The notes below the pieces were generated by a model, which saw only the letters and a list, made by a program, of their open reading frames with translations, was not told where the DNA came from and did no database searches. DNA of 64,000 nt. Source: an uncultured Bacteroidota bacterium. Lineage in GTDB: Bacteria; Bacteroidota; Bacteroidia; NS11-12g; UBA9320. The stretch covers positions 16,773-80,772 of the forward strand of contig CAJWLP010000004.1 in the NCBI GenBank assembly GCA_913043145.1. Reading direction: 5' to 3'. Shown in pieces: positions 26,025-36,442 of the stretch. The number at the start of each line of letters is the position of its first letter. Positions within the stretch are counted from its first letter, which is position 1. A program made the position numbers and the translations under genes.

Positions 26025-28808
26025 ATGTCTGCTAAAAAAAAATTATTTCTACTCGATGCATATGCACTAATATTCAGGTCTTATTATGCATTTATCAAGA
26101 ATCCTAGAATAACATCCTATGGACTTAACACCAATGCAATATTTGGATTTACAACTACACTGTTAGAAGTAATAGAAAAACACAAGCCCACACATATTGC
26201 AGTATGTTTTGATCATAAATCAGAAAATATTCGGAAAAAAGAATACCCTTTATATAAAGCAAACAGAGACGAAACACCAGAAGATATCAAAAGATCTGAA
26301 CCATTTATTCGGCAAATTATAGACGCTTTTAACATTCCTATCATTGAAAAAGAAGGATATGAAGCTGACGATGTAATTGTTACTATGGCTACTAAAGCCG
26401 AACAAGAAGGGTTTATAACTTACATGATGACACCAGATAAAGATTTTGGACAAGCAGTCACAGAGAATATACTCATTTTTAAACCCGCACGAGGTGGAAA
26501 CGCTCCAGAAATTATGGGACCCGAGGAAGTATGTGAAAAATTTGGACTAAATGACACAAAACAGATCATTGATTACCTAGGGATGATGGGTGATGCAGTC
26601 GACAATATACCAGGAATTCCTGGTGTAGGTGCAAAAACAGCATCAAAATTACTATTAGAATATGGGTCGATGGAAAATCTCTATAACAATACAGATAAGA
26701 TTAAAGGTAAATTGAGAGAAAAGATTGAAAACAATAAGGATCAAGCATTTCTATCGAAGCATTTAGCAAAAATCATTACAGATGTCCCAGTCACATTTGA
26801 TGAAACTGATTTGTTAAGGTCGGATCCAAATAAAGAAGAAATCAATAAACTATTTAAAGAGTTAGAGTTTCGTACATTAACAAAAAGAGTTTTTAGTGAC
26901 ACGATGAGTGAGCCAAAAACTGTTCAAGGAGATTTATTTTCTAGCTCTAATCAAAATTCAGTTATACTAAAAAGCTCCACACAAAACCCTAAAATAAACA
27001 CTATTGAAACCACCGACCACGATTATCAACTTATTGATAATCAAGTAAAAAGAAATTTATTGATATCCAAATTAGAAAAAGTAGAATCTTTTTGTTTTGA
27101 CACTGAAACCACTTCCTTAAATGAATTAGATGCTCAAGTTATTGGAATCTCATTTTCTTATGAAAAAGGGAAAGCTTATTATGTAAATATGCCCGACAAC
27201 TTTGATGAAACAAAAGTGATTTTGGCTGAATTTAAAAATGTCTTTGCAAGTGAGAAGATTGAAAAAATAGCCCAGAACTTAAAGTATGACTTAAAGGTTT
27301 TGATGAAATACGACATAAGAATAGCTGGCCCGCAATTTGACACGATGCTTGCCCATTATCTAGTTAATCCTGATGGCCGACATAACATGGATATTTTAGC
27401 AGAAAAATACCTTAATTACAAACCTGTTTCTATCGTGAGTTTAATTGGGAAAAAAGGCAAAAACCAGTTATCATTTGCTGATGTGCCAATTGAAAAGGCT
27501 AAAGAATACGCATGTGAGGATGCTGATATCACCTTCCAATTAAAACAAAAAATTTATAACGAATTGATGGATAAGGAACTGGCACATTTGATGATTCGCC
27601 TTGAAATGCCTTTAGTGCATGTACTTTCTGATATTGAAATGGAAGGAATAAGAGTGGATAGCAAATTCTTAAGCGACTATTCAATCGAGCTGGAACGTAT
27701 GTCTATTGAAATTGAAAAATCCATCTATGCAATTTCAGGCATGAATTTCAATATAGCTAGCCCAAAGCAACTAGGTGAGGTATTATTTGATCATTTAAAA
27801 ATAGATGCTAAGGCCAAAAAAACTAAAACAGGCCAATATAAAACCGATGAAGCAACGCTAGAAAAACTAGCAAGTGAAAATCAAATTGTAAGCAATATTC
27901 TAAAATTTAGAAAAATCAACAAATTACGTTCAACCTATGTGGATGCATTACCCAAATTAATTCATCAAAAAACTGGAAGAGTACACACACATTTTTCTCA
28001 AGCCGTGGCTGCTACCGGTCGGTTAAGTAGCACAAACCCCAACCTACAAAACATCCCTATAAGAACAGACTTGGGTAAAGAAATAAGGAGAGCTTTCGTA
28101 CCAAGAGACAAAGACCACACATTACTTGCCGTTGATTATTCCCAAATAGAATTAAGAATTGTAGCATCTATTGCCGAGGATAAAGGAATGATCGAAGCCT
28201 TTAATAATGGCATGGATATACATACAGCAACTGCCTCAAAAGTTTTTGGGGTAAGCTTAGAAGATGTCACAAAAGAACAACGTTATAAAGCTAAAAGTGT
28301 GAACTTTGGTCTCATATATGGCCAAGGTGCTTTTGGCTTAGCACAAAATTTAAAAATTTCTCGAACAGAGGCTAAAGACTTAATAGATGCCTATTTTGAA
28401 CAATTTAGTGGTGTGAAAAAATATATGGATGACACCATCAATTTCTGTAGAGAAAATGGCTTTGTTAAGACAATAATGGGTAGAAAACGATTCATCCCGG
28501 ATATAAACTCTAATAATCAAACTGTTGTTGGGTTTGCAGAAAGAAACGCAATAAATGCTCCAATTCAGGGGAGTGCTGCAGATATGATAAAGCTTGCGAT
28601 GATTAACATTCATAGGCGTTTGTTAACATTAGACACAAAAACTAAAATGATACTTCAAGTCCATGACGAATTATTATTTGATGTCCCAAAAGAGGATTTA
28701 GATAAAATTAAAGCAATTATTAAACATGAAATGGAGGTTGCTTTGCCTCTAAATGTTCCTGTTATTGCTGAGGCAGGAAATGGCGACAACTGGTTAGAAG
28801 CTCATTAA
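26025..28808 (+). CDS. polA: DNA polymerase I with 5'-3' and 3'-5' exonuclease domains
   Basis: A 927-residue PolA that fills gaps and removes RNA primers. The 5'-3' exonuclease (about 1-300) shows LFLLDAYALIFRSY and GYEADDVI. The 3'-5' domain (about 345-530) keeps its acidic residues (FDTETTSL, LKYDLK, YACEDAD), so proofreading is probably active, unlike in many PolA proteins. The polymerase domain (about 550-927) has LLAVDYSQIELR, the O-helix with KSVNFGLIYG, and QVHDELLF. ATG at 26025, with a TACTTTTG element at 26004-26011. lpxH follows 20 nt downstream. Confidence 0.98.
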   Translation: MSAKKKLFLLDAYALIFRSYYAFIKNPRITSYGLNTNAIFGFTTTLLEVIEKHKPTHIAVCFDHKSENIRKKEYPLYKANRDETPEDIKRSEPFIRQIIDAFNIPIIEKEGYEADDVIVTMATKAEQEGFITYMMTPDKDFGQAVTENILIFKPARGGNAPEIMGPEEVCEKFGLNDTKQIIDYLGMMGDAVDNIPGIPGVGAKTASKLLLEYGSMENLYNNTDKIKGKLREKIENNKDQAFLSKHLAKIITDVPVTFDETDLLRSDPNKEEINKLFKELEFRTLTKRVFSDTMSEPKTVQGDLFSSSNQNSVILKSSTQNPKINTIETTDHDYQLIDNQVKRNLLISKLEKVESFCFDTETTSLNELDAQVIGISFSYEKGKAYYVNMPDNFDETKVILAEFKNVFASEKIEKIAQNLKYDLKVLMKYDIRIAGPQFDTMLAHYLVNPDGRHNMDILAEKYLNYKPVSIVSLIGKKGKNQLSFADVPIEKAKEYACEDADITFQLKQKIYNELMDKELAHLMIRLEMPLVHVLSDIEMEGIRVDSKFLSDYSIELERMSIEIEKSIYAISGMNFNIASPKQLGEVLFDHLKIDAKAKKTKTGQYKTDEATLEKLASENQIVSNILKFRKINKLRSTYVDALPKLIHQKTGRVHTHFSQAVAATGRLSSTNPNLQNIPIRTDLGKEIRRAFVPRDKDHTLLAVDYSQIELRIVASIAEDKGMIEAFNNGMDIHTATASKVFGVSLEDVTKEQRYKAKSVNFGLIYGQGAFGLAQNLKISRTEAKDLIDAYFEQFSGVKKYMDDTINFCRENGFVKTIMGRKRFIPDINSNNQTVVGFAERNAINAPIQGSAADMIKLAMINIHRRLLTLDTKTKMILQVHDELLFDVPKEDLDKIKAIIKHEMEVALPLNVPVIAEAGNGDNWLEAH

Positions 28809-28828
28809 TAGCTATTTTTGCATAGATA

Positions 28829-29572
28829 ATGGGCAAGACATATTTCGCTTCTGACTTTCATTTAGGAACCCCTGATTACACCTCATCATTAGTTCGTGAA
28901 AAAAAAATTGTTCAATGGCTAGAATCCATAGAACAAGATTGCGAAAACCTCTTTCTATTAGGTGACATATTCGATTTTTGGTTTGAATATAAAACCACAG
29001 TTCCAAAGTACTTTAATAGATTACTTGGAAAGCTTGCATCAATGACTGACTCAGGAATTTCAATCTACTTTTTCAAAGGAAACCACGATATGTGGACATT
29101 TGATTACCTGGAAAAAGAAATTGGCCTTAAAGTTATAGATGAAGAATGGATAGGTGAAATTGATGGCAAAAAATTTTACATACACCATGGAGATGCTTTG
29201 TGGAAAGAAGAAAGAGGTTACAAGATTATCCGCAAAATTTTTAGGAGTCGAATAGCTATATGGTTGTTTCGTCGTTTGCACCCAAATTTTGGAGTAGGAT
29301 TCGCAAATTATTTAAGTAGAAAAAGCAGAAAGAAAAACAGTCAACTGGATCAAGTTGAAATTCCTTTAGAAAAAGAGTATCAGATTCTATTTGCTAAGGA
29401 ATACTCCAAGACAAACTCAATCGATTTCTTTATTTTCGGACATAGACATAAACCACTTGAACATTTAATTAATCGTTCCACTAAAGTGATAAATCTTGGT
29501 GACTGGGTAACCCACTTTACATATGCAACATTCGAAAATGATAAAGTTAAATTACATAATTATATCTCTTAG
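28829..29572 (+). CDS. lpxH: UDP-2,3-diacylglucosamine diphosphatase LpxH
   Basis: Removes UMP from UDP-2,3-diacylglucosamine to form lipid X in lipid A synthesis, at the inner-membrane surface. The 247-residue calcineurin-like phosphoesterase has its metal ligands in SDFHLG (about 8-13), LGDIFDFW, KGNHDMW, YIHHGD and GHRHKP. It uses GNHD where proteobacterial LpxH has GNRD, as is usual in Bacteroidota homologues. ATG at 28829, 8 nt after TATTTTTG at 28813-28820. The next gene overlaps its 3' end by 35 nt. Confidence 0.93.
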   Translation: MGKTYFASDFHLGTPDYTSSLVREKKIVQWLESIEQDCENLFLLGDIFDFWFEYKTTVPKYFNRLLGKLASMTDSGISIYFFKGNHDMWTFDYLEKEIGLKVIDEEWIGEIDGKKFYIHHGDALWKEERGYKIIRKIFRSRIAIWLFRRLHPNFGVGFANYLSRKSRKKNSQLDQVEIPLEKEYQILFAKEYSKTNSIDFFIFGHRHKPLEHLINRSTKVINLGDWVTHFTYATFENDKVKLHNYIS

Positions 29573-30332
29573 TATTTTAAGTTCGCTTAAAGTAAAAGGT
29601 CAAGATACCCTTACCTTAAATAACTTAAAAAATATTTCTTATTTGAGTATCGATGCTAAAGGTAATAAGTATATTTCAGATGACTTATTGACGTTGTATA
29701 AATATGGCCCCAATAACAAATTAATAACAAATGTAAACAACAAATCATACGGAAATATTACTAGTATTGATTGCTCTAATCCATTTGAAATTTATGTGTT
29801 CTACAAAGATCAAAATATTCTTGTATTTTTTGATAATATGCTCAACATAAGAGGTGAAGTTCGATTGAATGACTTTCAGATGAATAATGTTACTTGCGTA
29901 TCAAGATCATACGACAACCATATTTGGCTTATTGATATGTCAGAAAATAAATTGTTGAAAATTAGCAAATCAGGAAAGAGACTAGCTGAATCTAACTATT
30001 TAAATTCAATCACTAGAAAGCAAATTAATCCATTTAAAATATGGGAACTCAACGGACAAGTCCATGTTGCAGACTCAACACTAGGAGTCTTTACATTTGA
30101 TATTTACACTACTCTAGATAAGACTTACTATACCAAAAGTTTTTCTTCCATAACTTGTAATACTGATTATTTATATTACAATCAAAAGGGAGCAGTTGTC
30201 AAGTACAATAAAGCACTAAGAACTCCCATAAATACAACCACTTATATTCCACGTAAAGCTAAGTTAGCCATTGAAAGTGATCGTCTATATTACTATTACG
30301 ACAATAAAATAATTTCATTGAAACATCCCTAA
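29538..30332 (+). CDS. Hypothetical exported propeller-like protein
   Basis: A 264-residue protein with a signal peptide (MIKLNYIIISLSILSSLKVKGQ) and repeated short strands such as LSIDAKGNKYISDD and SYDNHIWLIDMSENKLLKI, which suggest a small beta-propeller. No family is named with confidence. The ATG at 29538 is preferred over an in-frame ATG at 29523 because it begins the signal peptide directly; it overlaps the end of lpxH by 35 nt. It is followed by prfA. Function unknown. Confidence 0.65.
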   Translation: MIKLNYIIISLSILSSLKVKGQDTLTLNNLKNISYLSIDAKGNKYISDDLLTLYKYGPNNKLITNVNNKSYGNITSIDCSNPFEIYVFYKDQNILVFFDNMLNIRGEVRLNDFQMNNVTCVSRSYDNHIWLIDMSENKLLKISKSGKRLAESNYLNSITRKQINPFKIWELNGQVHVADSTLGVFTFDIYTTLDKTYYTKSFSSITCNTDYLYYNQKGAVVKYNKALRTPINTTTYIPRKAKLAIESDRLYYYYDNKIISLKHP

Positions 30333-30343
30333 AATAGTTTCGG

Positions 30344-30374
30344 TTGATTTGCCCATTCATTATAAATACATTTG
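30344..30374 (+). promoter_or_regulatory. Bacteroidota-type promoter for prfA
   Basis: TTG at 30344-30346, 20 nt, then TACATTTG at 30367-30374. The prfA ATG is at 30381, only 6 nt after the -7 element, so the mRNA would be leaderless or nearly so. The element also contains the TTG at 30372, which argues against that codon as the prfA start. Confidence 0.7.
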
Positions 30375-30380
30375 CCATTC

Positions 30381-31445
30381 ATGCTTGAAACATTAGAAGG
30401 AATACATGCTAGATTTAAAGAGGTAGAACTACTATTAAGCAGCCCAGAAGTAGCATCTGACATCAAACAGTTCACTAAGCTTAACAAAGAATATAGTGAC
30501 CTAAAGCAAATTGTAGAACGCTACTTTGAATATAAAAATTTAATTGGAAACTTATCAGAGGCTAGAGAAATTATAGCAAGTAGCGAGGATCCTGAAATGA
30601 AAGAAATGGCTCGCGAGGAACTTGAAGAGCTAACAGCCAAGCAAGAACCTCTAGAGGAGGAAATTAAATTACTTTTAGTACCAAAAGATCCAGAAGATGA
30701 TAAAAATGCAATGGTTGAGATACGTGCTGGAACAGGAGGCGATGAGGCTAGCATTTTTGCCGGCGACCTATTTAGAATGTACACGAAATTTTTTGATTCA
30801 CAAGGATGGAAATATGAAACTATGGAAGCAACAGAGGGTACATCTGGTGGGTACAAAGAAATTATTATTAAAATAGAAGGAAATGAAATTTTTGGCACCT
30901 TAAAATTTGAAGCCGGTGTGCACCGAGTTCAAAGAGTTCCTGAAACAGAGACTCAAGGCAGGGTGCATACATCTGCCGCAACAATAGCAGTACTTCCTGA
31001 GGTTGAAGAAATTGATTTAAAAATAAACCCTGCTGACATATCGCTTCAAACATCTCGATCTGGAGGTGCTGGTGGTCAAAACGTAAATAAAGTAGAAACA
31101 AAGGTTCAACTAACCCATAAACCATCTGGAATTGTAGTAGTTTGTTCACAAGCGAGGTCACAATTAGCTAATCGCGAAATAGCAATGGATATGTTACGAT
31201 CAAAGTTATACGATTTAGAGCTCGTTAAACGCAATGGAGATATTGCAGCTCAAAGAAAGACCATGGTATCAACTGGCGACAGAAGTGCAAAAATCCGGAC
31301 TTATAACTATCCGCAAGGAAGAGTGACAGATCATCGAATAAATCTCACACTGTATAATCTAAACGGTGTGATGAATGGGGATATTGGCGAAATTATTGAA
31401 TCGTTGAAATTAGCCGAAAATGCTGAAAAATTAAAAATGGGTTAA
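30381..31445 (+). CDS. prfA: Peptide chain release factor 1
   Basis: Recognises UAA and UAG and triggers peptide release on the ribosome. The 354-residue protein (ATG at 30381; [12 protein letters not shown]) has the GGQ loop [14 protein letters not shown] with GGQ at 231-233. The codon-recognition motif lies in [16 protein letters not shown] at 187-189, where E. coli RF1 has PAT. Domain I is the Glu-rich coiled coil at about 1-100. Its length matches the family. A full promoter element lies just upstream. Confidence 0.97.
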   Translation: MLETLEGIHARFKEVELLLSSPEVASDIKQFTKLNKEYSDLKQIVERYFEYKNLIGNLSEAREIIASSEDPEMKEMAREELEELTAKQEPLEEEIKLLLVPKDPEDDKNAMVEIRAGTGGDEASIFAGDLFRMYTKFFDSQGWKYETMEATEGTSGGYKEIIIKIEGNEIFGTLKFEAGVHRVQRVPETETQGRVHTSAATIAVLPEVEEIDLKINPADISLQTSRSGGAGGQNVNKVETKVQLTHKPSGIVVVCSQARSQLANREIAMDMLRSKLYDLELVKRNGDIAAQRKTMVSTGDRSAKIRTYNYPQGRVTDHRINLTLYNLNGVMNGDIGEIIESLKLAENAEKLKMG

Positions 31446-31486
31446 CTTTTAGTTTTTATATATTTATTAACATAAAGACCTGTTTT

Positions 31487-31517
31487 TTGCCATTTTTAAG
31501 ACAAAAAAATATTTTTG
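31487..31517 (+). promoter_or_regulatory. Bacteroidota-type promoter for glnN
   Basis: TTG at 31487-31489 within a T-rich run, 20 nt, then TATTTTTG at 31510-31517. The glnN ATG lies 21 nt downstream. No NtrC or PII-type operator is evident. Confidence 0.7.
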
Positions 31518-31537
31518 CATCATAAAATATACTTAAA

Positions 31538-33700
31538 ATGAGGTTTGAATCACTAAAAACAGTTTCCACAAGAAAAAACTTTACCAAAAAAGATAAATCT
31601 ATTTCATTCACAGAGCTTTTTAATAGCAATGTATTTGACGATTCTGCAATGCGAGACTTTCTCAGCAGAGAAGCCTATGAATCAGTCAGCAATTCAATTA
31701 AAAATGGGAAAACCATTAATAGAAAAATGGCCGAACATGTAGCTTCAGGTATGAAGCGTTGGGCATTGAGTAAAGATGCAACACACTATACACACTGGTT
31801 TCAACCACTTACTGGTTCTACTGCAGAAAAGCACGATTCATTTTTTGAGCCTGAAAATGGTAAGGCCGTTGAAAAATTTACCGCAGGAGCTTTGGTTCAA
31901 CAGGAACCTGATGCATCTAGCCTGCCAAGTGGTGGACTAAGGAACACTTTTGAAGCAAGAGGATACACGGCTTGGGACCCTTCTTCTCCAGCATTTATAT
32001 ATGAGAATACTGCTGGAAAAACACTTTGTATTCCAACAGTTTTTGTTTCATATAATGGTGAAGCTTTAGACTATAAAGCTCCATTGCTAAAGTCCCTTAA
32101 TTTGGTGGATAAAGCAGCAACTGACATCTGTAAATATTTTCTGAAGAAAGTTTCATCTTGCACAGCTTCTTTAGGAATTGAACAGGAATATTTCTTAGTA
32201 GATGAAGCCATGTATCAAGCCAGACCTGACCTGGTTATGTGTGGCAGAACACTTGTTGGACATGCTCCAGCAAAAGGACAACAAATGGATGATCATTATT
32301 TTGGATCTATTCCTGACAGAGTCTTTAACTACATGTATGACTTAGAGGTAGAAGCGGCAAAAATTGGAATACCACTAAAAACAAGACATAATGAAGTTGC
32401 TCCAGGACAATACGAATGTGCACCAATGTTTGAGGATGTAAATCTTGCAGTTGATCATAACCAACTTTTGATGGATTTAATGGATGAAGTTGCAAAACGT
32501 CACCATTTCAAAGTATTATTACATGAAAAGCCTTTTGCTGGAATTAATGGGTCAGGAAAACACAATAATTGGTCGTTAATCACAAATACAGGAGTTAATC
32601 TGTTATCTCCGGGGTCAGATCCCAACTCGAATTTACTTTTCTTGACTATTTTTATAAATACAATTAAAGCATTACATGATAACTCTGATATAATTCGGGC
32701 AAGTATTGCCTCGGCATCTAATGATCACAGACTTGGAGCTAATGAAGCCCCACCCGCTATTATTTCTGCATTTATTGGATCAAAACTAACACAGGTATTG
32801 AACGCTTTCTTGAAAGACTCAACTGCAGAGGATACCGACGAAAAAAAATCAATCAATATTGATAAAATTCCAGAAATATTTAGAGATAATACGGATAGAA
32901 ACAGAACTTCTCCCTTTGCATTTACAGGCAACAAATTTGAATTAAGAGCCGTAGGGTCATCTACAAATTCCGCACAACCCATGACAGCTCTCAACACTGC
33001 AGTTGCTAATCAATTAATTCAGTTTAAAGCGAACGTTGATGCAGATGTAACAAAAGGGAAAGACCTCAAAAAGACCATCGTTCTAGAACTTAAAAAAGTT
33101 TTAAAAGATGCTAAAAATATACTTTTTGAGGGAAATAATTACAGTGATGAATGGGCAAAAGAAGCAAAAAAGAGAGGCTTGAGTAACATAAAAAATACAC
33201 CAGAATCACTTAAAGCATATATAAGCAAACAAGCCATAAATACTTTCGTTAAAAATGGCATCTTCACTAAAGAAGAACTTCATGCCAGATACGAAATAAT
33301 GTTGGAAGATTACATGAAAAAAATCCAAATAGAAGGTAGGGTTCTTGGAGAAATAGCATACTCTTATGTTCTCCCTCCGTCAATCGAATACCTAACTGTT
33401 GTTGCCGCCAATATTAAAACACTTAAGGAAGCAGGAATAGAAGTTGGTAAAGCACAAAAAGAACTCGTTCAGACCATAGCAGAACACATTGATATGGTAA
33501 AAACGAAGACAGATAAAATGGTGGAATCTAGAAAAAAAGCCAATAGCCTTCAAGATACTGAAAAACAAGCCATATCGTACCATTTTGATGTTAAAGAATC
33601 ATTCGATGACATCCGCTACCATATGGATAAACTCGAACAATTGGTAGATGATAAAATCTGGCAATTACCAAAGTACAGAGAATTGCTTTTTTTACGATAA
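31538..33700 (+). CDS. glnN: Type III glutamine synthetase
   Basis: Makes glutamine from glutamate, ammonia and ATP. The 720-residue protein is of the GSIII size (about 720-730, against about 470 for GSI). It has the long N-terminal GSIII-specific region (FTAGALVQQEPDASSLPSGG), the catalytic IEQEYF metal-binding segment at about 210, NEVAPGQYE at about 287, NGSGKHNNWSL at about 333, and SSTNSAQPMTALN near 480. GSIII is the usual enzyme in Bacteroidota and some cyanobacteria. ATG at 31538; transcribed alone, with promoter and terminator. Confidence 0.97.
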   Translation: MRFESLKTVSTRKNFTKKDKSISFTELFNSNVFDDSAMRDFLSREAYESVSNSIKNGKTINRKMAEHVASGMKRWALSKDATHYTHWFQPLTGSTAEKHDSFFEPENGKAVEKFTAGALVQQEPDASSLPSGGLRNTFEARGYTAWDPSSPAFIYENTAGKTLCIPTVFVSYNGEALDYKAPLLKSLNLVDKAATDICKYFLKKVSSCTASLGIEQEYFLVDEAMYQARPDLVMCGRTLVGHAPAKGQQMDDHYFGSIPDRVFNYMYDLEVEAAKIGIPLKTRHNEVAPGQYECAPMFEDVNLAVDHNQLLMDLMDEVAKRHHFKVLLHEKPFAGINGSGKHNNWSLITNTGVNLLSPGSDPNSNLLFLTIFINTIKALHDNSDIIRASIASASNDHRLGANEAPPAIISAFIGSKLTQVLNAFLKDSTAEDTDEKKSINIDKIPEIFRDNTDRNRTSPFAFTGNKFELRAVGSSTNSAQPMTALNTAVANQLIQFKANVDADVTKGKDLKKTIVLELKKVLKDAKNILFEGNNYSDEWAKEAKKRGLSNIKNTPESLKAYISKQAINTFVKNGIFTKEELHARYEIMLEDYMKKIQIEGRVLGEIAYSYVLPPSIEYLTVVAANIKTLKEAGIEVGKAQKELVQTIAEHIDMVKTKTDKMVESRKKANSLQDTEKQAISYHFDVKESFDDIRYHMDKLEQLVDDKIWQLPKYRELLFLR

Positions 33701-33717
33701 TTCATTTAATCGAACCT

Positions 33718-33758
33718 TAATTTGCATCCTCTTAATCATGTGAGGAGGATGTAAATTA
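33718..33758 (+). terminator. Stem-loop after glnN, probable terminator
   Basis: A 14-bp stem, TAATTTGCATCCTC (33718-33731) with GAGGATGTAAATTA (33745-33758), has one G-T pair and a 13-nt loop. The sequence after it is T-rich but without a clean run. It lies 18 nt after the glnN stop. Confidence 0.65.
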
Positions 33759-33825
33759 GAATTATATCTTTATTTTATTTGTTTTTGGGCGTATATTTTT
33801 TGATTTTTGACGTTCTTAATACAAT

Positions 33826-36426
33826 ATGAATAATCCATTATTGAACACCATTAAGATAATCTTCCCAATTGGTATAATTATCTTTCTAGCTAGTTGCAAG
33901 ACTATATCTATGAAAAAAGCTGATGAAGCAATGCAACTTAAAAACTACGCTATTTCAGCAGATATGTATGACCAATTGGCAAGCAATACAAAACTCACTA
34001 AAGATGTTCGTCAAACTGCAGCCTATCGTGGAGCGGAAAGTTATAGGTACAATCACCAACCTAAAAAAGCACTCAAATTATATGTAAAGGCTAAAAAATA
34101 TGGAGCCAAAGATCCAGTAGTTACTTACCGAGTTGCACAAATGTATAAGCAACTTAATCAATACGAAAATGCCATTGAAAATTTCAAATATTATCAAAAA
34201 GAAATGCCTTCGGATGAGCGTGTCGAATCGATGATAAAAGGATGTGAATCTGCTCTTAAATGGAAAGAAGAAAAAACAAGATATACCATAACACCCTTTA
34301 AACCAGCTAATGATAGAGCATCAGATGACTTTTCTCCAGTATGGGCTGATCGAAAAAAGAAATCAATAATGTTCACCTCTGATCGAGAAGGTGGAGTATC
34401 TAAAAATCCCTACGACAGAACATTGAGATTACACTCTGATGTTTGGCAAGTAAAAAAAGGAAAAAGTCGTGGTAAATCTGAAAAATGGAGTGAGGCAGAA
34501 TTAGTTGAAGGGCTTAACACAAAGTATAATGATGGGACCGTTACTTTTAACAGCCGAATGTCAAAAATGTATTTCACCCAGTGTAATGGAGAGTCAGGTA
34601 AAGAACCTAAGTGCAAAATATATGAGGCACGAAAATCCGGAAAAGGATGGCAAATGAATCCTGAACCATTAAGTTTTTGCTCAGGTGCAGAAAATAATAA
34701 CTGGAATTATGGACACCCTGTTCTCGCTAAAAGAGACAAAGTGATGTATTTTGCCTCAGACAGACCAGGAGGATATGGAGACACCTTAGGATTAGAAAAA
34801 ACTAAAGATATTTGGATGGTAACATTTGTAAGACGAGGAAGAACATGGAGTGAACCCATCAACCTTGGACCAAATGTTAATACCGAATACAATGAGATGT
34901 TCCCATATGTTCATAAAGATGGTTCCCTATATTTTGCCTCTGAAGGTCATCCTGGGCTTGGTGGATTAGATATATTTTACACTGTAAAAACAGACGAAGG
35001 TCCAACCGAATGGGCAATTCCCACTAATATGAAAAGTCCCGTAAATTCATCTGGTGATGATTTTGGCATCATTCTTAACGATACAAAGGAAGCTGGTTTC
35101 TTCACCTCGAATCGTACTAAAAGTCAAGATGATATTTTTGAATTTACTATGGAGCCTATTGAGTGTACTCTCAAGGGGCAAGTTACGGACTGCGATAGTG
35201 GAACAGCCATTGGAAATGCACTAGTTGAAATTAGTAATAATGTTGATTCATTAATTATACGATTAAGAACCGATGAGCGAGGTTATTACGATACTAAAAT
35301 TGGCATCAATAAAGAATACACAATAGCTGTTTCCAAAAGACAGGCTTATTATTACGATGCGAAGCCACAATACATAAGTACTGTTGGGGTAGAAAATTCA
35401 CTCGATTGTCAATATGTAAAAGACTTTTGTCTTAAAAACACATGCAACGATGTATTTGTACTACCAATTTATTACGATTTAGCAAAAGCCTTTATTCGTT
35501 CAGATGCTAAACCTATTTTAGACGATTTGATTAAAACACTCAAAAAATATCCTAAAATGGCTGTTGAATTGGGCTCTCATACAGACTGTAGGGCATCCTT
35601 TGAATACAATAGAGATTTATCACAAAGAAGAGCTGATTCAGCCATTTCATACCTTATTGAAAAAGGTGGCATCAATCCCTTCCGTCTTGACGCTAGAGGT
35701 TATGGAGAGTCTCAGTTAGTAACCGATTGTCCATGTGAAGGTCCTGTTAAAAGTAGCTGTTCAGAAGATGAACATCAAAAAAACAGAAGAACTACAGTTA
35801 AAGTTGTAAACTGTAACTTTGATATTCAATCCATCGGAGTAGATTACTCACAAAGAAATGACGAGGCACTGAATGGAAAGGGATCTATTTACAGTCCTTA
35901 CCTGCTAGAAAAACAAAGAGAATTCCTTGAAAAAACAAAAGGAGATATTGACAGCTTCATGCGGGCTAAGGCAATTGAAGATAGCCTAACCCTTGTAAGA
36001 CAAGCAGAGGAAGAGTTCTTAGCTAAATATGACTTCCTTCCTTTAACTCCTACAAAAACTGAAGGGACATACAGTGTCTATGGTTATGTTGGAAGAAAGA
36101 AAATCAGATTCCAATACACCGGGGAAGATAGAAGAACACTGATGCCTCAAATCCTAGTTGAACAATTAATTAAGACTGGCAAATTAAGCCCTGAAGATTT
36201 TAGAGACTCTGGCACAAAAATTAAACTGTCTGATGGAACCAAAATCTATGGAACTTCATTTACACTAAAAGAGCTTAAAATCAATAACAAAATTTATACT
36301 AAGGTTAAATGTAAAATGACAAATACTAAAAAGCCAGTATTGGGATATAACTTGTTTGACAGAGAGTATGTTGATTTTGAAATTAAGGATAATAAACTTT
36401 GGTTGCTGAAAGATACTGAAGAATAA
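33826..36426 (+). CDS. PorE-like T9SS lipoprotein: TPR, PD40 propeller, CRD, OmpA, extra C-terminal domain
   Basis: An 866-residue lipoprotein (lipobox LASC, Cys24). In order: TPR-like helices (about 30-145), a PD40/WD40-type propeller (about 160-440; SDREGGV, FASDRPGGYGDT), a carboxypeptidase regulatory-like domain (about 447-535), and an OmpA peptidoglycan-binding domain (about 542-665; ELGSHTDCRASFEYNRDLS). This order matches PorE of Porphyromonas, which ties the type IX secretion system to peptidoglycan. A helical linker and an extra C-terminal domain (about 745-862) follow. That domain has the layout of a retropepsin but YTG in place of DTG, so it is probably non-catalytic. ATG at 33826. 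Confidence 0.85.
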   Translation: MNNPLLNTIKIIFPIGIIIFLASCKTISMKKADEAMQLKNYAISADMYDQLASNTKLTKDVRQTAAYRGAESYRYNHQPKKALKLYVKAKKYGAKDPVVTYRVAQMYKQLNQYENAIENFKYYQKEMPSDERVESMIKGCESALKWKEEKTRYTITPFKPANDRASDDFSPVWADRKKKSIMFTSDREGGVSKNPYDRTLRLHSDVWQVKKGKSRGKSEKWSEAELVEGLNTKYNDGTVTFNSRMSKMYFTQCNGESGKEPKCKIYEARKSGKGWQMNPEPLSFCSGAENNNWNYGHPVLAKRDKVMYFASDRPGGYGDTLGLEKTKDIWMVTFVRRGRTWSEPINLGPNVNTEYNEMFPYVHKDGSLYFASEGHPGLGGLDIFYTVKTDEGPTEWAIPTNMKSPVNSSGDDFGIILNDTKEAGFFTSNRTKSQDDIFEFTMEPIECTLKGQVTDCDSGTAIGNALVEISNNVDSLIIRLRTDERGYYDTKIGINKEYTIAVSKRQAYYYDAKPQYISTVGVENSLDCQYVKDFCLKNTCNDVFVLPIYYDLAKAFIRSDAKPILDDLIKTLKKYPKMAVELGSHTDCRASFEYNRDLSQRRADSAISYLIEKGGINPFRLDARGYGESQLVTDCPCEGPVKSSCSEDEHQKNRRTTVKVVNCNFDIQSIGVDYSQRNDEALNGKGSIYSPYLLEKQREFLEKTKGDIDSFMRAKAIEDSLTLVRQAEEEFLAKYDFLPLTPTKTEGTYSVYGYVGRKKIRFQYTGEDRRTLMPQILVEQLIKTGKLSPEDFRDSGTKIKLSDGTKIYGTSFTLKELKINNKIYTKVKCKMTNTKKPVLGYNLFDREYVDFEIKDNKLWLLKDTEE

Positions 36427-36442
36427 ATAAATTTAAAATCTA

